Source: Dehalococcoidia bacterium (GTDB lineage: Bacteria > Chloroflexota > Dehalococcoidia > UBA2979). Taken from it: DNA of 64,000 nucleotides. The position numbers and the translations under genes are program-made. This document shows, in pieces, positions 47,030-56,457 of this stretch (the stretch's first letter is position 1; each line of letters opens with the position of its first letter). The notes beneath the pieces are model-generated. The model searched no databases. It was not told the origin of the DNA and was given only the letters and a program-made list of their open reading frames with translations. The stretch covers positions 1 to 64,000 of the forward strand of contig WHSU01000011.1 of assembly GCA_009379925.1 (NCBI GenBank), given 5' to 3'.

Positions 47030-50000
47030 ATGGCTGTCGCGTCCACCGCCGACCTCGAAGCCCGGGTGCAGGCCATCGGCCGGCGGCTTCTGGCGGATGC
47101 CGAGGCGTACCGGCCGGGGGCGGCCGAGCGCGTCGAGGACTGGCTGCTGGCGCGTGTGGTGGCCGACGAGCGGTTCCGTGGACGGCTGCTGCGGTACATG
47201 GACGTGCTGGCGTCGCTGGACCACGACCGCGGCGGCGGCGAGGCGAAGCGCCTGGCGGGGGAGTACTTCGATGAGGACTTCCCCGAGTTGCCGCGGGCGT
47301 TGCGATGGCTGATCCGCATCGCGCGGGACGACCTGCTCCCGGCGCCGCTGGTAGGCGAGACCGCGCGCCGCTCAGCGGAGATGTTCGCCCGACGCTTTAT
47401 CACGCCGCCGGGTGAAGACACCGTACGCCGCACCATCGAGTACCTGGCGGGGCACGGCCGGACGCCATCGTTCGACCTGCTGGGTGAGGCGGTGCTGAGC
47501 GAGCGCGAGGCGGACGACTACCTCGAAGGCTACGTCGCCCTGCTGGAGCAGCTCGGACACGACCCGGCGGCACGACTGCGCACGCCCGGCGATGCGGCCG
47601 CGCTCCAGGTCTCCCTCAAGCTCTCGTCGCTCACGCATCATTTCACGCCGGTCGACGTCGAGGGTTCCGTGGCGCGCGTGCGTCCCCGGCTCGAGGCGAT
47701 CCTCGAGGCCGCGGAGCGTGCCGGCGTGGGCATCACCGTCGACATGGAGCAGCACGAGCTGCGCGACCTCACGTGGGAGGTGTTTACGCGCACCCTCGCG
47801 CCCGGTGAGCGCTTCGGAGCGTGGCCGGACGCCGGGATCGTGTTGCAGTCCTACCTGCGGGACGCCGAGGCGCAGGCGAGGTGGACCGTCGACTTCGCCG
47901 AGCGCCGGGGGATACCGTTTCAGGTGCGGCTGGTGAAGGGCGCGTACTGGGACTACGAGACCATCGTCGCGGAGGCCAACCGCTGGGCGTCACCCGTGCT
48001 CACCGAGAAGGCGACGACCGACGCGCAGTTCGAGCGCCTCCTGCATCGCCTGATCGAGGCGCACCCCGCGATCCGCCTCGCCGTGGCCAGCCACAACGCG
48101 CGAGCGCACGCCGCGGCGCAGGCGATCGCAGAGGCGGCCGGGCTGCCCCCCACGGCAATCGAGCACCAGACGCTGTTCCGCACGGCGGAGGGCATCAGTC
48201 GCACGCTCGCGGAACAGGGATGGCCGGCGCGCGACTACGTGCCGGTCGGCGAACTGCTGCCTGGCATGGCGTACCTCGTGCGGCGCGTGCTCGAGAACTC
48301 CTCCCAGGCCGGGTTCCTGCTACAGAGCCGCAGCGGCGCCTCGCCCGAGGAGCTACTGGCGCCACCACTGCCGTCTGGCGTACCGCAACCGGTGACCGGC
48401 GAGCATGTGGCGGCCTTCGAGCGCTCGCCGGCGGCGCCGTGGTTCGACCGCGACTTCCGCGAGGCGTTCGAGGCCGCACTGCGAAACACCCGCGCGGCGT
48501 GGGGCGAGCACCGGCCACTTCGTATCGCCGATGTCGAGGTACCCGGGCGGCGCGTCGAGGTCCACAGCCCCTCGCACCCCTCCGCGCCACCAGTCGGCAC
48601 GGTCGACTTCGCCGGCGTAGCCGAGGCGTCCCGGGCCGTCGACGTCGCCCGCGGCGCCCGCGCGGCGTGGGTCGCCACGACGATCGAGGAGCGTGCCTTG
48701 ATCCTCGAGCGAGCCGCCGACCTGCTGGAGGCACGCGGACACGAGTTCGCCGCGTGGCTGGTGCACGAGGGCGGCCGTGACCGCTCGGCGGCGTGGGGCG
48801 AGGTCGAGGAGGCGGCGGATTTCCTGCGCTGCTACGCGGGCGCCGCGCGCGACCTGCTGCGTAAGTACGAGCGTGACGTGGCGCCTCGAGGCGTGGTTGC
48901 GGTGATCCCACCGTGGAATTTCTCGCTCGCCATCCCGTGCGGCATGGCCGCGGCGGCGCTGGTGTGCGGAAACACCGTGTTGCTGAAGCCGGCGGAGCAG
49001 ACGCCACTAATCGCCGGGCGGCTTGTCGACCTGCTGCACGAGGCAGGCGTGCCGCGGGACGCGCTGACCTACCTGCCCGGCGTGGGTGAAGAGGCCGGCA
49101 GCCGCCTGGTGGAGAGTCCCCACGTCGACATGGTCGCGTTCACGGGCTCCCGCGCCGTCGGCACGTGGATGCATGAGGCGGCGGCGCGCGTCCACCTCGA
49201 AGACGGAGGCTACAAAGCCGTCCTGACTGAGATGGGCGGGAAGAACCCGGTGATCGTGTTCGCCGACGCGGACCTCGACGAGTCCGTGGCCGGGGTCATC
49301 GAGTCGGCCTTCGGCCATGCCAACCAGAAGTGCTCGGCCGCCTCCCGCGTGTTCGTGGCGGCGCCGGGCTTCGACCGCTTCCGGCAGCGCCTGGCCGAGG
49401 CCGCCCGATCGCTGATCGTCGGACCGGCAGACGACCCGGCCACGGAGGTCAACCCGATCATCGACCGTGAGGCCTTCGACCGGCTGCACGGAGCGGCCGA
49501 CCGAGCGCGCGAGGAGTGCGAGGTCGTCTTCGACGCGTTCTCGGCGCCGACAATGGCGTTGCAGGTGGGGCCCCTGATCGTCCAGTTGCCGCTCGACCAA
49601 GCGCTGTCAGCGGCCACCGCCACCGAGGAACTGTTCGGCCCGATCCTGGTGCTGGTGCCGTTCGACGACGTCGCCGACGTGTACGCCGCGGCGAACGGCA
49701 CCGGCTACGGACTCACCTCGGGCGTCTTCTCGCGCAGCCCGGAGACGATCGAGGAGGCGGCCGCCGCCCTCGAGGCCGGGCATGTCTACGTCAACCGCCC
49801 GACCACCGCGGCGCGGCCGGGGATTGAGCCCTTCGGCGGAATGCATCTCTCCGGCACCGGACCGAAGGTTGGCCAGGCGGCGTACCTGTGGGCGTTCGTC
49901 CGGCGTACCGACGGCCCCCAGGACACACCCGACGACCTGGAGGTGCTGCGGCGGAGCGGTCGGGCGGAACTGTGGGCAAAGGACCAATCGCTGGCGGCGC

Positions 50001-50632
50001 TGGCGCCCCGCTGGCACGTGCCGCTGCGCGAGCGCGCTGAAGTCGTCGCCCGGGGTGCGGAACGCCTGCATTCGATGGGTCACGACGAAGCGGCGGTCCA
50101 GCTCAGGGCGGCCGCGGCTGCCGCGCTCGACGAGCTGGCGGCGCACGCGACCATGCAGATCGCCGGGCAGGACACGGAGATGCGCCACGACGTGCCGCGG
50201 GGCCGGGGCGTGCTGCGCATGCGCGGCTCGGCAGCGCCGACCTGGCTGGCGGCGACCCTTCTCGCTGGCAACGCCGCATCGGTCGTGGACTCGCCGGGAC
50301 TGGAGCACACCGTGCTCGCTCTGCACGAGGCGGGTGTGCCGGGGAACGTGCTGCGCGGCGAACCGGGCGTCCTCGACACCTTCCTCGGCCTTGCCGGCGC
50401 GCCAGAGGTGACGTTCGCGGTCACCGACGGCGGCCCCGAGGTCGCCGCTGCGCTCTACGAACGCCTGGGACCGACTGCGGAGGGGCAGCGGTCCCTGAAG
50501 GCCATGGTGTCCGCCTTCGAGGGCCCGCAGCCGGGCGAACCGGGCTTCCTCCGCCGCTTCGCGTGGGAGAAGGTGGTGGCGATCCGCACGCTGCGGCATG
50601 GTGCGGACCTCGCCCTTGGCACGGATGACTAG
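47030..50632 (+). CDS. putA: Bifunctional proline dehydrogenase / L-glutamate gamma-semialdehyde dehydrogenase
   Basis: RLVKGAYWDYE (PRODH), VIPPWNFSLAIPCGMAAAALVCGNTVLLKPAEQTP and FGHANQKCSAASRVF (ALDH Cys); start set at MAVASTADLE. Confidence 0.92.
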   Translation: MAVASTADLEARVQAIGRRLLADAEAYRPGAAERVEDWLLARVVADERFRGRLLRYMDVLASLDHDRGGGEAKRLAGEYFDEDFPELPRALRWLIRIARDDLLPAPLVGETARRSAEMFARRFITPPGEDTVRRTIEYLAGHGRTPSFDLLGEAVLSEREADDYLEGYVALLEQLGHDPAARLRTPGDAAALQVSLKLSSLTHHFTPVDVEGSVARVRPRLEAILEAAERAGVGITVDMEQHELRDLTWEVFTRTLAPGERFGAWPDAGIVLQSYLRDAEAQARWTVDFAERRGIPFQVRLVKGAYWDYETIVAEANRWASPVLTEKATTDAQFERLLHRLIEAHPAIRLAVASHNARAHAAAQAIAEAAGLPPTAIEHQTLFRTAEGISRTLAEQGWPARDYVPVGELLPGMAYLVRRVLENSSQAGFLLQSRSGASPEELLAPPLPSGVPQPVTGEHVAAFERSPAAPWFDRDFREAFEAALRNTRAAWGEHRPLRIADVEVPGRRVEVHSPSHPSAPPVGTVDFAGVAEASRAVDVARGARAAWVATTIEERALILERAADLLEARGHEFAAWLVHEGGRDRSAAWGEVEEAADFLRCYAGAARDLLRKYERDVAPRGVVAVIPPWNFSLAIPCGMAAAALVCGNTVLLKPAEQTPLIAGRLVDLLHEAGVPRDALTYLPGVGEEAGSRLVESPHVDMVAFTGSRAVGTWMHEAAARVHLEDGGYKAVLTEMGGKNPVIVFADADLDESVAGVIESAFGHANQKCSAASRVFVAAPGFDRFRQRLAEAARSLIVGPADDPATEVNPIIDREAFDRLHGAADRAREECEVVFDAFSAPTMALQVGPLIVQLPLDQALSAATATEELFGPILVLVPFDDVADVYAAANGTGYGLTSGVFSRSPETIEEAAAALEAGHVYVNRPTTAARPGIEPFGGMHLSGTGPKVGQAAYLWAFVRRTDGPQDTPDDLEVLRRSGRAELWAKDQSLAALAPRWHVPLRERAEVVARGAERLHSMGHDEAAVQLRAAAAAALDELAAHATMQIAGQDTEMRHDVPRGRGVLRMRGSAAPTWLAATLLAGNAASVVDSPGLEHTVLALHEAGVPGNVLRGEPGVLDTFLGLAGAPEVTFAVTDGGPEVAAALYERLGPTAEGQRSLKAMVSAFEGPQPGEPGFLRRFAWEKVVAIRTLRHGADLALGTDD

Positions 50633-50761
50633 GCCAGGCGTGGTGGCGCCTGAGACCGCATGTGATGGGCTAATCGAAGCGACCCATGACGCGCGCGTTT
50701 TCTGCTACGGTGTGGACGGCCGGGGGTCCTCAGCACCCCGGGGGAGTGGGAGTCTGCCAAT

Positions 50762-50932
50762 ATGACCAGTATCAGTTCGCCTCAGACCACGGACTGCGCG
50801 CACCACTGGATGCTCCCCGCGCCGGCTGGCGGGGCCAGCGTCGGCGTCTGCAAGATCTGCGGCGCCGAGCGGACGTTCTCGAACGCCGACCCCAAGGGTT
50901 GGGTCGCCCGGCCAGGACTGAAGCGTAAGTAA
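50762..50932 (+). CDS. Small putative zinc-ribbon protein (56 aa), absent from the ORF track
   Basis: Translated directly: MTSISSPQTTDCAHHWMLPAPAGGASVGVCKICGAERTFSNADPKGWVARPGLKRK; C-x2-H...C-x2-C pattern. Confidence 0.7.
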   Translation: MTSISSPQTTDCAHHWMLPAPAGGASVGVCKICGAERTFSNADPKGWVARPGLKRK

Positions 50933-51117
50933 GGCTGCGCGGCTCGCGGCAGATTCCTACACTCGTCTTCACGTACTCAACATAACTGCGACCCGCCCAG
51001 CGGCTGGACACGGACTGCGACTGGCGTCTCCGAGGACTCGCGTGACCGGGAGGCGACGCCGGGCGGTGGGGCGGCATTAGCAGCTCAGCACTCGCGTCTC
51101 CCGCGTGAGGTGGGCAG

Positions 51118-51258
51118 CTAGCGGCTGCCCTCGCGGGCCGAGCGATGGGAACGGATCCAACGGATTCCAACCCAGCCGCTCCATACAGGAAGCGCCACGA
51201 TTGAACCCACAACGGCGCCGGCGAACACGAGGTTGACGAGCAAGTCGACGAGTGGCAT
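51118..51258 (-). CDS. Small putative single-pass membrane protein (46 aa), absent from the ORF track
   Basis: Translated directly: MPLVDLLVNLVFAGAVVGSIVALPVWSGWVGIRWIRSHRSAREGSR; GGGAAG SD-like before ATG. Confidence 0.4.
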   Translation of the reverse strand: MPLVDLLVNLVFAGAVVGSIVALPVWSGWVGIRWIRSHRSAREGSR

Positions 51259-51406
51259 GTCCGCTTCCCGTGAAACACGCGGATACAGACTTCAATCGCA
51301 ACGCTACCGCCGCACTACTCTCCGTAGCATCAATCGTGCCAGATAGCGGCTTTCAGTCCTGTGGCAATGGGCTACGCCAAGCCATGGGCAACGCCGGGAG
51401 GCGCCC

Positions 51407-52900
51407 GTGGACGTCCAGGAGGCCCTTCAGGCACTCGCGGGGCTCGCCCGTGCCGACAAGGCCTTCGCGGTGGTCGCCGCCGTCGGTGGCGCCGTCCGCG
51501 ACGTGCTGCTGGGCCGTCCCGTGCGCGACATCGACCTGGCGGTGCCAGGCGATCTGGACGCCTTCGCCGTCCGCGCCGCTCGGGCAACCCGCAGCCGCCC
51601 GGTCGAGATCGCGCAGACCGGCCTGGTCCGGCTGCCGCTCGACGACGGCTACCTGGACCTCGTCTCGTTCCGTGACACGACGCTAGCCCGCGACCTCGAG
51701 GCCCGCGACTTCACGATCAACGCCATGGCCGTCCGGCTGCGCGACCTGCCCGGGGGCGGGCTGCATGCGGTCGCCGCAGCCGACATCGTGGACCCCTTCG
51801 ACGGCCGCGCGGACCTGCGCGCCGGGCTACTGCGATTCGCCTCGCCTCGGGCGCTCGAGGATGACCCGTTGCGCGCGCTACGGGCTGTGCGTCTGGCGTG
51901 CGAGCTGGCGATGCAACTGGAGCCGGCGACCGCCGCGCGCCTCGGCCAGGCGCGGGACGGTCTCGCCGGCGTAGCCCCCGAGCGCGTCGGGGCCGAGTTG
52001 GAGCGGCTATTTCGGACACCGCGCGCGGCACACGGCGCTCGCCTGCTCGCAGCCAGCGGGCTCCTCACGTTCTGCTTCCCCGCCCTCGCGGAAGGTGCTG
52101 GGGTGGAGCAGCGGCCGGTGCACCGGCACGACGTGCTGGAGCACCAGCTGGTCGCTGCCGAGTGGATGGACGTGCTCCTCAGCAGCGAGGAACCCGCCGT
52201 CGAGCCTGCCCGCGCAATCTGGCGCGGTGCCTGGCTCGACGCCGAATGGCCGGAGAGCCGCTGGGGCGACATCCACACGCACCTGGCGCACCACGCACCG
52301 ACGCTGCGGCTGGCCACGCTGCTGCACGATGCCGGCAAGCCACGCACGGTCACGCTCGAGGCGGACGGACGGACGCGGTTCTTCGGACACTCTGAGGTCG
52401 GCGCGGAGCTATCGGGGGCGATGCTGCGGCGCTGGCGGTTCCCCTCCGGCGTGGTCAGGCGGGTCGAGTTACTGGTCCGGCAGCACCTGAGGGCCGGCCA
52501 GGCGACATCGCCCGGCGCGCCGCCCACGCCTCGAGCGATCCATCGCTTTCACCGCGCACTGGGCGACGCGACGCCCGATGTGTGCTTCCTGTTCCTCGCG
52601 GACTCGCTGGGGACGGCTGGGCCCGAGGTGCTGCTGCCTCGGTGGCCGGCGTATGTCGCACACGTACGGCGCATCATCACGTGGCGCCCACCGGCAACGC
52701 CCGACGGCGCGACGCGGCTGCTCGATGGCCACGGCGTGATGGCGGCGACTGGACTCGCGCCGGGCGCCGAGGTGGGCCGCATCCTGGAGGCCGTGGACGA
52801 GGCGGCCGCCGCCGGCGAGGTGCGCGGACGGGCGGAGGCCGAGGCGCTGGCCCGCCGCCTCGCCTCGATGCCCGACAACGAGCCGGGTGCTGGTGAGTAG
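51407..52900 (+). CDS. cca: CCA tRNA nucleotidyltransferase / poly(A) polymerase family with HD domain
   Basis: VGGAVRDVLLGRPVRDIDLAVPGD, ARDFTINAMAVRL, LATLLHDAGKPRT. Confidence 0.9.
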   Translation: MDVQEALQALAGLARADKAFAVVAAVGGAVRDVLLGRPVRDIDLAVPGDLDAFAVRAARATRSRPVEIAQTGLVRLPLDDGYLDLVSFRDTTLARDLEARDFTINAMAVRLRDLPGGGLHAVAAADIVDPFDGRADLRAGLLRFASPRALEDDPLRALRAVRLACELAMQLEPATAARLGQARDGLAGVAPERVGAELERLFRTPRAAHGARLLAASGLLTFCFPALAEGAGVEQRPVHRHDVLEHQLVAAEWMDVLLSSEEPAVEPARAIWRGAWLDAEWPESRWGDIHTHLAHHAPTLRLATLLHDAGKPRTVTLEADGRTRFFGHSEVGAELSGAMLRRWRFPSGVVRRVELLVRQHLRAGQATSPGAPPTPRAIHRFHRALGDATPDVCFLFLADSLGTAGPEVLLPRWPAYVAHVRRIITWRPPATPDGATRLLDGHGVMAATGLAPGAEVGRILEAVDEAAAAGEVRGRAEAEALARRLASMPDNEPGAGE

Positions 52901-52926
52901 CGGGGCGAACCCTGGCGAAGAAAGCG

Positions 52927-52961
52927 GACCGGCCGGCGCTGTGCGCCGGCCGGTCTTCTTT
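52927..52961. terminator. Strong intrinsic terminator
   Basis: GACCGGCCGGCGC-TGT-GCGCCGGCCGGTC perfect 13-bp stem followed by TTCTTT. Confidence 0.9.
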
Positions 52962-52982
52962 GGCCTGCGGACGCTCGTCTGC

Positions 52983-53927
52983 TTAGCGGCTACCCCGAAG
53001 CCTCGGGTCGAGGGCGTCGCGGATGGCGTCTCCGAACATGTTGGTGGCGAAGACGATGACGCTGATGGCGATCCCTGGCAGCAGCGCCAGCCGCGGGTTC
53101 GTCGTGAAGTACGCGGCACCGTTACCGGAAAGCATCGAACCCCACGAGGGCGTGGGAGGCGGAACGCCGAGGTTGAGGAACGACAGCGACGCCTCGATGA
53201 GGATCGCGACACCGATCAGGTAGGAGACCAGCACGATCATCGGTGCTGTCACGTTCGGCAAGATGTGTCGGAACATGATCCGCCGGTCGGTACACCCGAT
53301 ACAGCGGGCCGCCTCGACCCACATGTTCTCCTTCGCGGAGAACACGGAGCCGCGGATCACGCGCGCCGGTCTCGGGATCGAGAGAATCGCGACCACCCAG
53401 AAGCCCTGCCAGACCCCCGGCCCAAGGATCGACACGATCGCGATGGCCAGTACCAGGAAGGGGATCGTCTGCACCGCATCGACAACGCGCTGCACGACCA
53501 GGTCGACCGTGCCCCCGGCGTAGGCGGACAGCAGGCCCATCACGCCGCCCACCATGACGGCGATCAGCGCGACGCCAATGCCGAAGAAGATCGAGAGCTG
53601 CGCGCCCTTGAGTAGCCGGCTGAGCATGTCACGGCCCACATTGTCCGTGCCCAGGACGTAGAAGCGCTCGCCGTCCGGCGAGGTGCTCATGAAGCCCAGC
53701 AGGCGGTCGCTGCCGTAGAACTTCTCCGGGTTGTGCGGAAGGATCGTGTTCTGCCAGGAAAGGATCGCTACGAGGAGGAGGGCGAAGCAGAGGACCCCGG
53801 AAACCGCGCCCAGAGGGTACTGACGCGAGAACTTCCAGATCGTGTGCCAGAACCCGGCGAGGCCGGTGGCGCCTCCGGAACGAGGCCTGAGGATTGGCTC
53901 GCTAATTGGTCGCTCGGAGACTGCCAT
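52983..53927 (-). CDS. ABC transporter permease (DppC/OppC-like)
   Basis: GTDNVGRDMLSRLLKGAQLSIFFGIGVALIAVMVGGVMGLLSAYAGGTVDLVVQRVVDAVQTIPFLVLAIAI. Confidence 0.93.
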   Translation of the reverse strand: MAVSERPISEPILRPRSGGATGLAGFWHTIWKFSRQYPLGAVSGVLCFALLLVAILSWQNTILPHNPEKFYGSDRLLGFMSTSPDGERFYVLGTDNVGRDMLSRLLKGAQLSIFFGIGVALIAVMVGGVMGLLSAYAGGTVDLVVQRVVDAVQTIPFLVLAIAIVSILGPGVWQGFWVVAILSIPRPARVIRGSVFSAKENMWVEAARCIGCTDRRIMFRHILPNVTAPMIVLVSYLIGVAILIEASLSFLNLGVPPPTPSWGSMLSGNGAAYFTTNPRLALLPGIAISVIVFATNMFGDAIRDALDPRLRGSR

Positions 53928-53998
53928 CTCATACCTCCACGCCCGGACGGGCGGTCACTTCGGTTGAGTTCACGCGGGCCGCTGTGTGCGAGCAGCGC

Positions 53999-54949
53999 TC
54001 AGGCGTATCGAATACGCGGGTCGAGCCACGAATACGTGATATCCACGACCAGGTTCCCCACCAGCGTCGCGGTGACCAGCACCAGCAGGATCCCCTGCAC
54101 CAGCGGGTAGTCACGCTGGAGGACGGCATCGACGTACGTCCGGCCGACGCCGTTCATCCCGAACACCGTCTCGACGATCACGGAGCCACCGATGGTGCTT
54201 GCGATCTGGAAGCCGAGCAGCGTGACCACCGGGATCAGCGCGTTGCGGAACGCATGCTTGAAGATCACATTCATCTCGTTGAGGCCCTTCGCGCGCGCGG
54301 TGCGCACGTAGTCCTCACGCTGCGTCTCCAGCATCGTCGTCCGAATCATGCGCATGTTCTGGGCGGACAGCGTGGCCCCCAGCACGATGGCGCCCGGAAG
54401 GAACTGCTGGATGTTCCCCCACGGATTACTGAAGAACGACTGATAGGTCTGAGGTGGAAACCAGCCGAACCACTGTGCGCCATAGATGATCACCAGCGTC
54501 GCCAGGAAGAAGTTCGGGATCGACAGGCCGCTGATCGAGATCGACCTCCCGACGTAGTCGAGCCAGGTGTTCTGGAACACCGCGGACGACACGCCAACGG
54601 GTATGGCGATCAGAATGGCGATGAACACAGACATCAACCCGAGTTGCAGACTGATCGGCGCGGCACGGCCGATCACGTCCAGCACCGGCTGGTTGAGCCA
54701 GAAGGACGTGCCCCAGTCGCCGGTGACGATGCCCCCCAGCCACTTGAAGTACTGGACGGGCGCCGGCTCATCCAGGCCAAGCTCGGCACGCCAGATCTCG
54801 ACTTGCTCCTCGTCCACGCCGCGGGCTTCCGACATCTGGGCGACGATGAAGTCACCCGGCATGATTCGGAGCAGCCCAAAGGTCACGACGGTGATCACGA
54901 GGATGCTCGGGATCATCAGAACCAAGCGCCGGATGATGTATCGCTGCAC
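53999..54949 (-). CDS. ABC transporter permease (DppB/OppB-like)
   Basis: MQRYIIRRLVLMIPSILVITVVTFGLLRIMPGDF; ARAKGLNEMNVIFKHAFRNALIPVVTLLG EAA loop. Confidence 0.93.
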   Translation of the reverse strand: MQRYIIRRLVLMIPSILVITVVTFGLLRIMPGDFIVAQMSEARGVDEEQVEIWRAELGLDEPAPVQYFKWLGGIVTGDWGTSFWLNQPVLDVIGRAAPISLQLGLMSVFIAILIAIPVGVSSAVFQNTWLDYVGRSISISGLSIPNFFLATLVIIYGAQWFGWFPPQTYQSFFSNPWGNIQQFLPGAIVLGATLSAQNMRMIRTTMLETQREDYVRTARAKGLNEMNVIFKHAFRNALIPVVTLLGFQIASTIGGSVIVETVFGMNGVGRTYVDAVLQRDYPLVQGILLVLVTATLVGNLVVDITYSWLDPRIRYA

Positions 54950-55071
54950 GCAGTGCTCCCTCCGGTGACTGCCATCAGCCAGCCCACACGCGCGTAATGT
55001 GCATCACGGTATAGCGGGACGGAACACGTCTGTAAAGATTGTGCTTTGGATAACAAACGGCCGTCCGGTCG

Positions 55072-55941
55072 TCAGGCCTCCGACGAGCCGCGCTCGTTGC
55101 CCGCACTGGAGGGGGCCTGAGTGGCGGGGGGCGCGCCTGCGGCGCCGTGGGCCGTCTCCTCACGCCACACCTTCTGCAGATCGCGGTAGTGGTAGGTGTA
55201 GAGCGCACCGAAGTTCGTCGTGTGGTGCTTGGTCGCCCGCTCCTCCCAGTACGCGCGCTGGGCGTCCCGGAACCGCTCGATGTCGGCCGCCGCGGCATCG
55301 CCCACCTCCACGGCCTCACGAGGCACGAAGAGCACCTGGCCGATGGGGCCGGAGCCGCCGGCGCTGATCACATCGCCAGGCTGGAGGATGTAGCGGAACT
55401 CGGTGTTCTGCGGGTACCAGTCGGTCTCGACGCGGACCGTCAGCGAGGGCAGGTGTGGCCGCTGCTGCTCATTGAGCACGCCGGTGAAGATGGTGTCCCA
55501 CCCCTCCGGGGTGAGGAAATCGAAGGCGCCTCGGAGCCCGACGCCACCCGGTGGGCTGTTCACGTTGGTCGTGAGCGCATCCACCATCGCCAGGGCGCCA
55601 GCCTGGTCCAGAGGCGCCTGCTCATCCAGGAAGACGACCTCCTGCTCATCGAACCCGCCCGTGCCAGACGAGGGGTGCAGGTCCACGATGAACGCGCGGT
55701 GCGCCTGCCCGGTGGCGTCCTCGACGAAGAAGGTGAAGCGGAACACGTTCTGCGGCAGGTAGCGGACCTGGAATCCCTCGTGGTCGTGGAGTGGCGGGTA
55801 GACCAGGTAACCGGTCTTACTGCCATCCTCCAGCACCGGACAGAACCGGGCTTGCTGAGGGAGCCACGCACGTCGATTCTCGGTGGCCGGTGGCTTGCCG
55901 ACGCCCGCTCGACGCTGGTTGGGGACGAGTAGCACCTTCAT
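55072..55941 (-). CDS. Conserved hypothetical protein (possibly DUF6065-like)
   Basis: Long ORF, start set at MKVLLVPNQRRAG; segments such as YWEERATKHHTTNFGALYTYHYRDL. Family assignment is a weak recollection. Confidence 0.5.
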   Translation of the reverse strand: MKVLLVPNQRRAGVGKPPATENRRAWLPQQARFCPVLEDGSKTGYLVYPPLHDHEGFQVRYLPQNVFRFTFFVEDATGQAHRAFIVDLHPSSGTGGFDEQEVVFLDEQAPLDQAGALAMVDALTTNVNSPPGGVGLRGAFDFLTPEGWDTIFTGVLNEQQRPHLPSLTVRVETDWYPQNTEFRYILQPGDVISAGGSGPIGQVLFVPREAVEVGDAAAADIERFRDAQRAYWEERATKHHTTNFGALYTYHYRDLQKVWREETAHGAAGAPPATQAPSSAGNERGSSEA

Positions 55942-56122
55942 GGGAGCCGCCTCCTCCTGCGCTAGCGCCGTCATGGTACCGGACAGAACACGATGGTGAA
56001 GCACAAGCGACGTACGTGCTCGGAGCCCCCGAGGACGGCGCCGGCGACGGTCGAGCGGTGGCAGTGGTGTCGCCGCTCCCGATACAATCCGACGCACAGA
56101 CGATCCCGGGAGGAGGCACTCG

Positions 56123-56440
56123 ATGACTGACCCCGGCGCTTCGAGCCCGCGGATGTGCGGACAACGCGTCTTCGCCGACGACGACTGCTGCACCGAGGGT
56201 CCGTGCACAGACGTTGCGGAGTGGATCCACCCGGAGACGGGCCTCGCGCTCTGCGCGCTGCACGAGTCGAACGCCCGCCGCTACGGCGACGGTGTCGAGT
56301 GGCTGGTCGGCCCGACGAAGGTCAGCTTCCCGGCCGGTTGGGAGCGCCTCGACGTCCCCGAGCCGGTCCCTGACACCACGCTGGAGGTTGTCCGCGAGGG
56401 TGCTGGGCTCGTCACGTGGGACGGTCGCTCTCCGGGCTAG
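56123..56440 (+). CDS. Hypothetical cysteine-containing small protein
   Basis: ATG after GGGAGGAGG; MCGQRVFADDDCCTEGPCTDVAEWIHPETGLALCALHESNARRY. Confidence 0.6.
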   Translation: MTDPGASSPRMCGQRVFADDDCCTEGPCTDVAEWIHPETGLALCALHESNARRYGDGVEWLVGPTKVSFPAGWERLDVPEPVPDTTLEVVREGAGLVTWDGRSPG

Positions 56441-56457
56441 CCCGCACCTCGCCGGCG

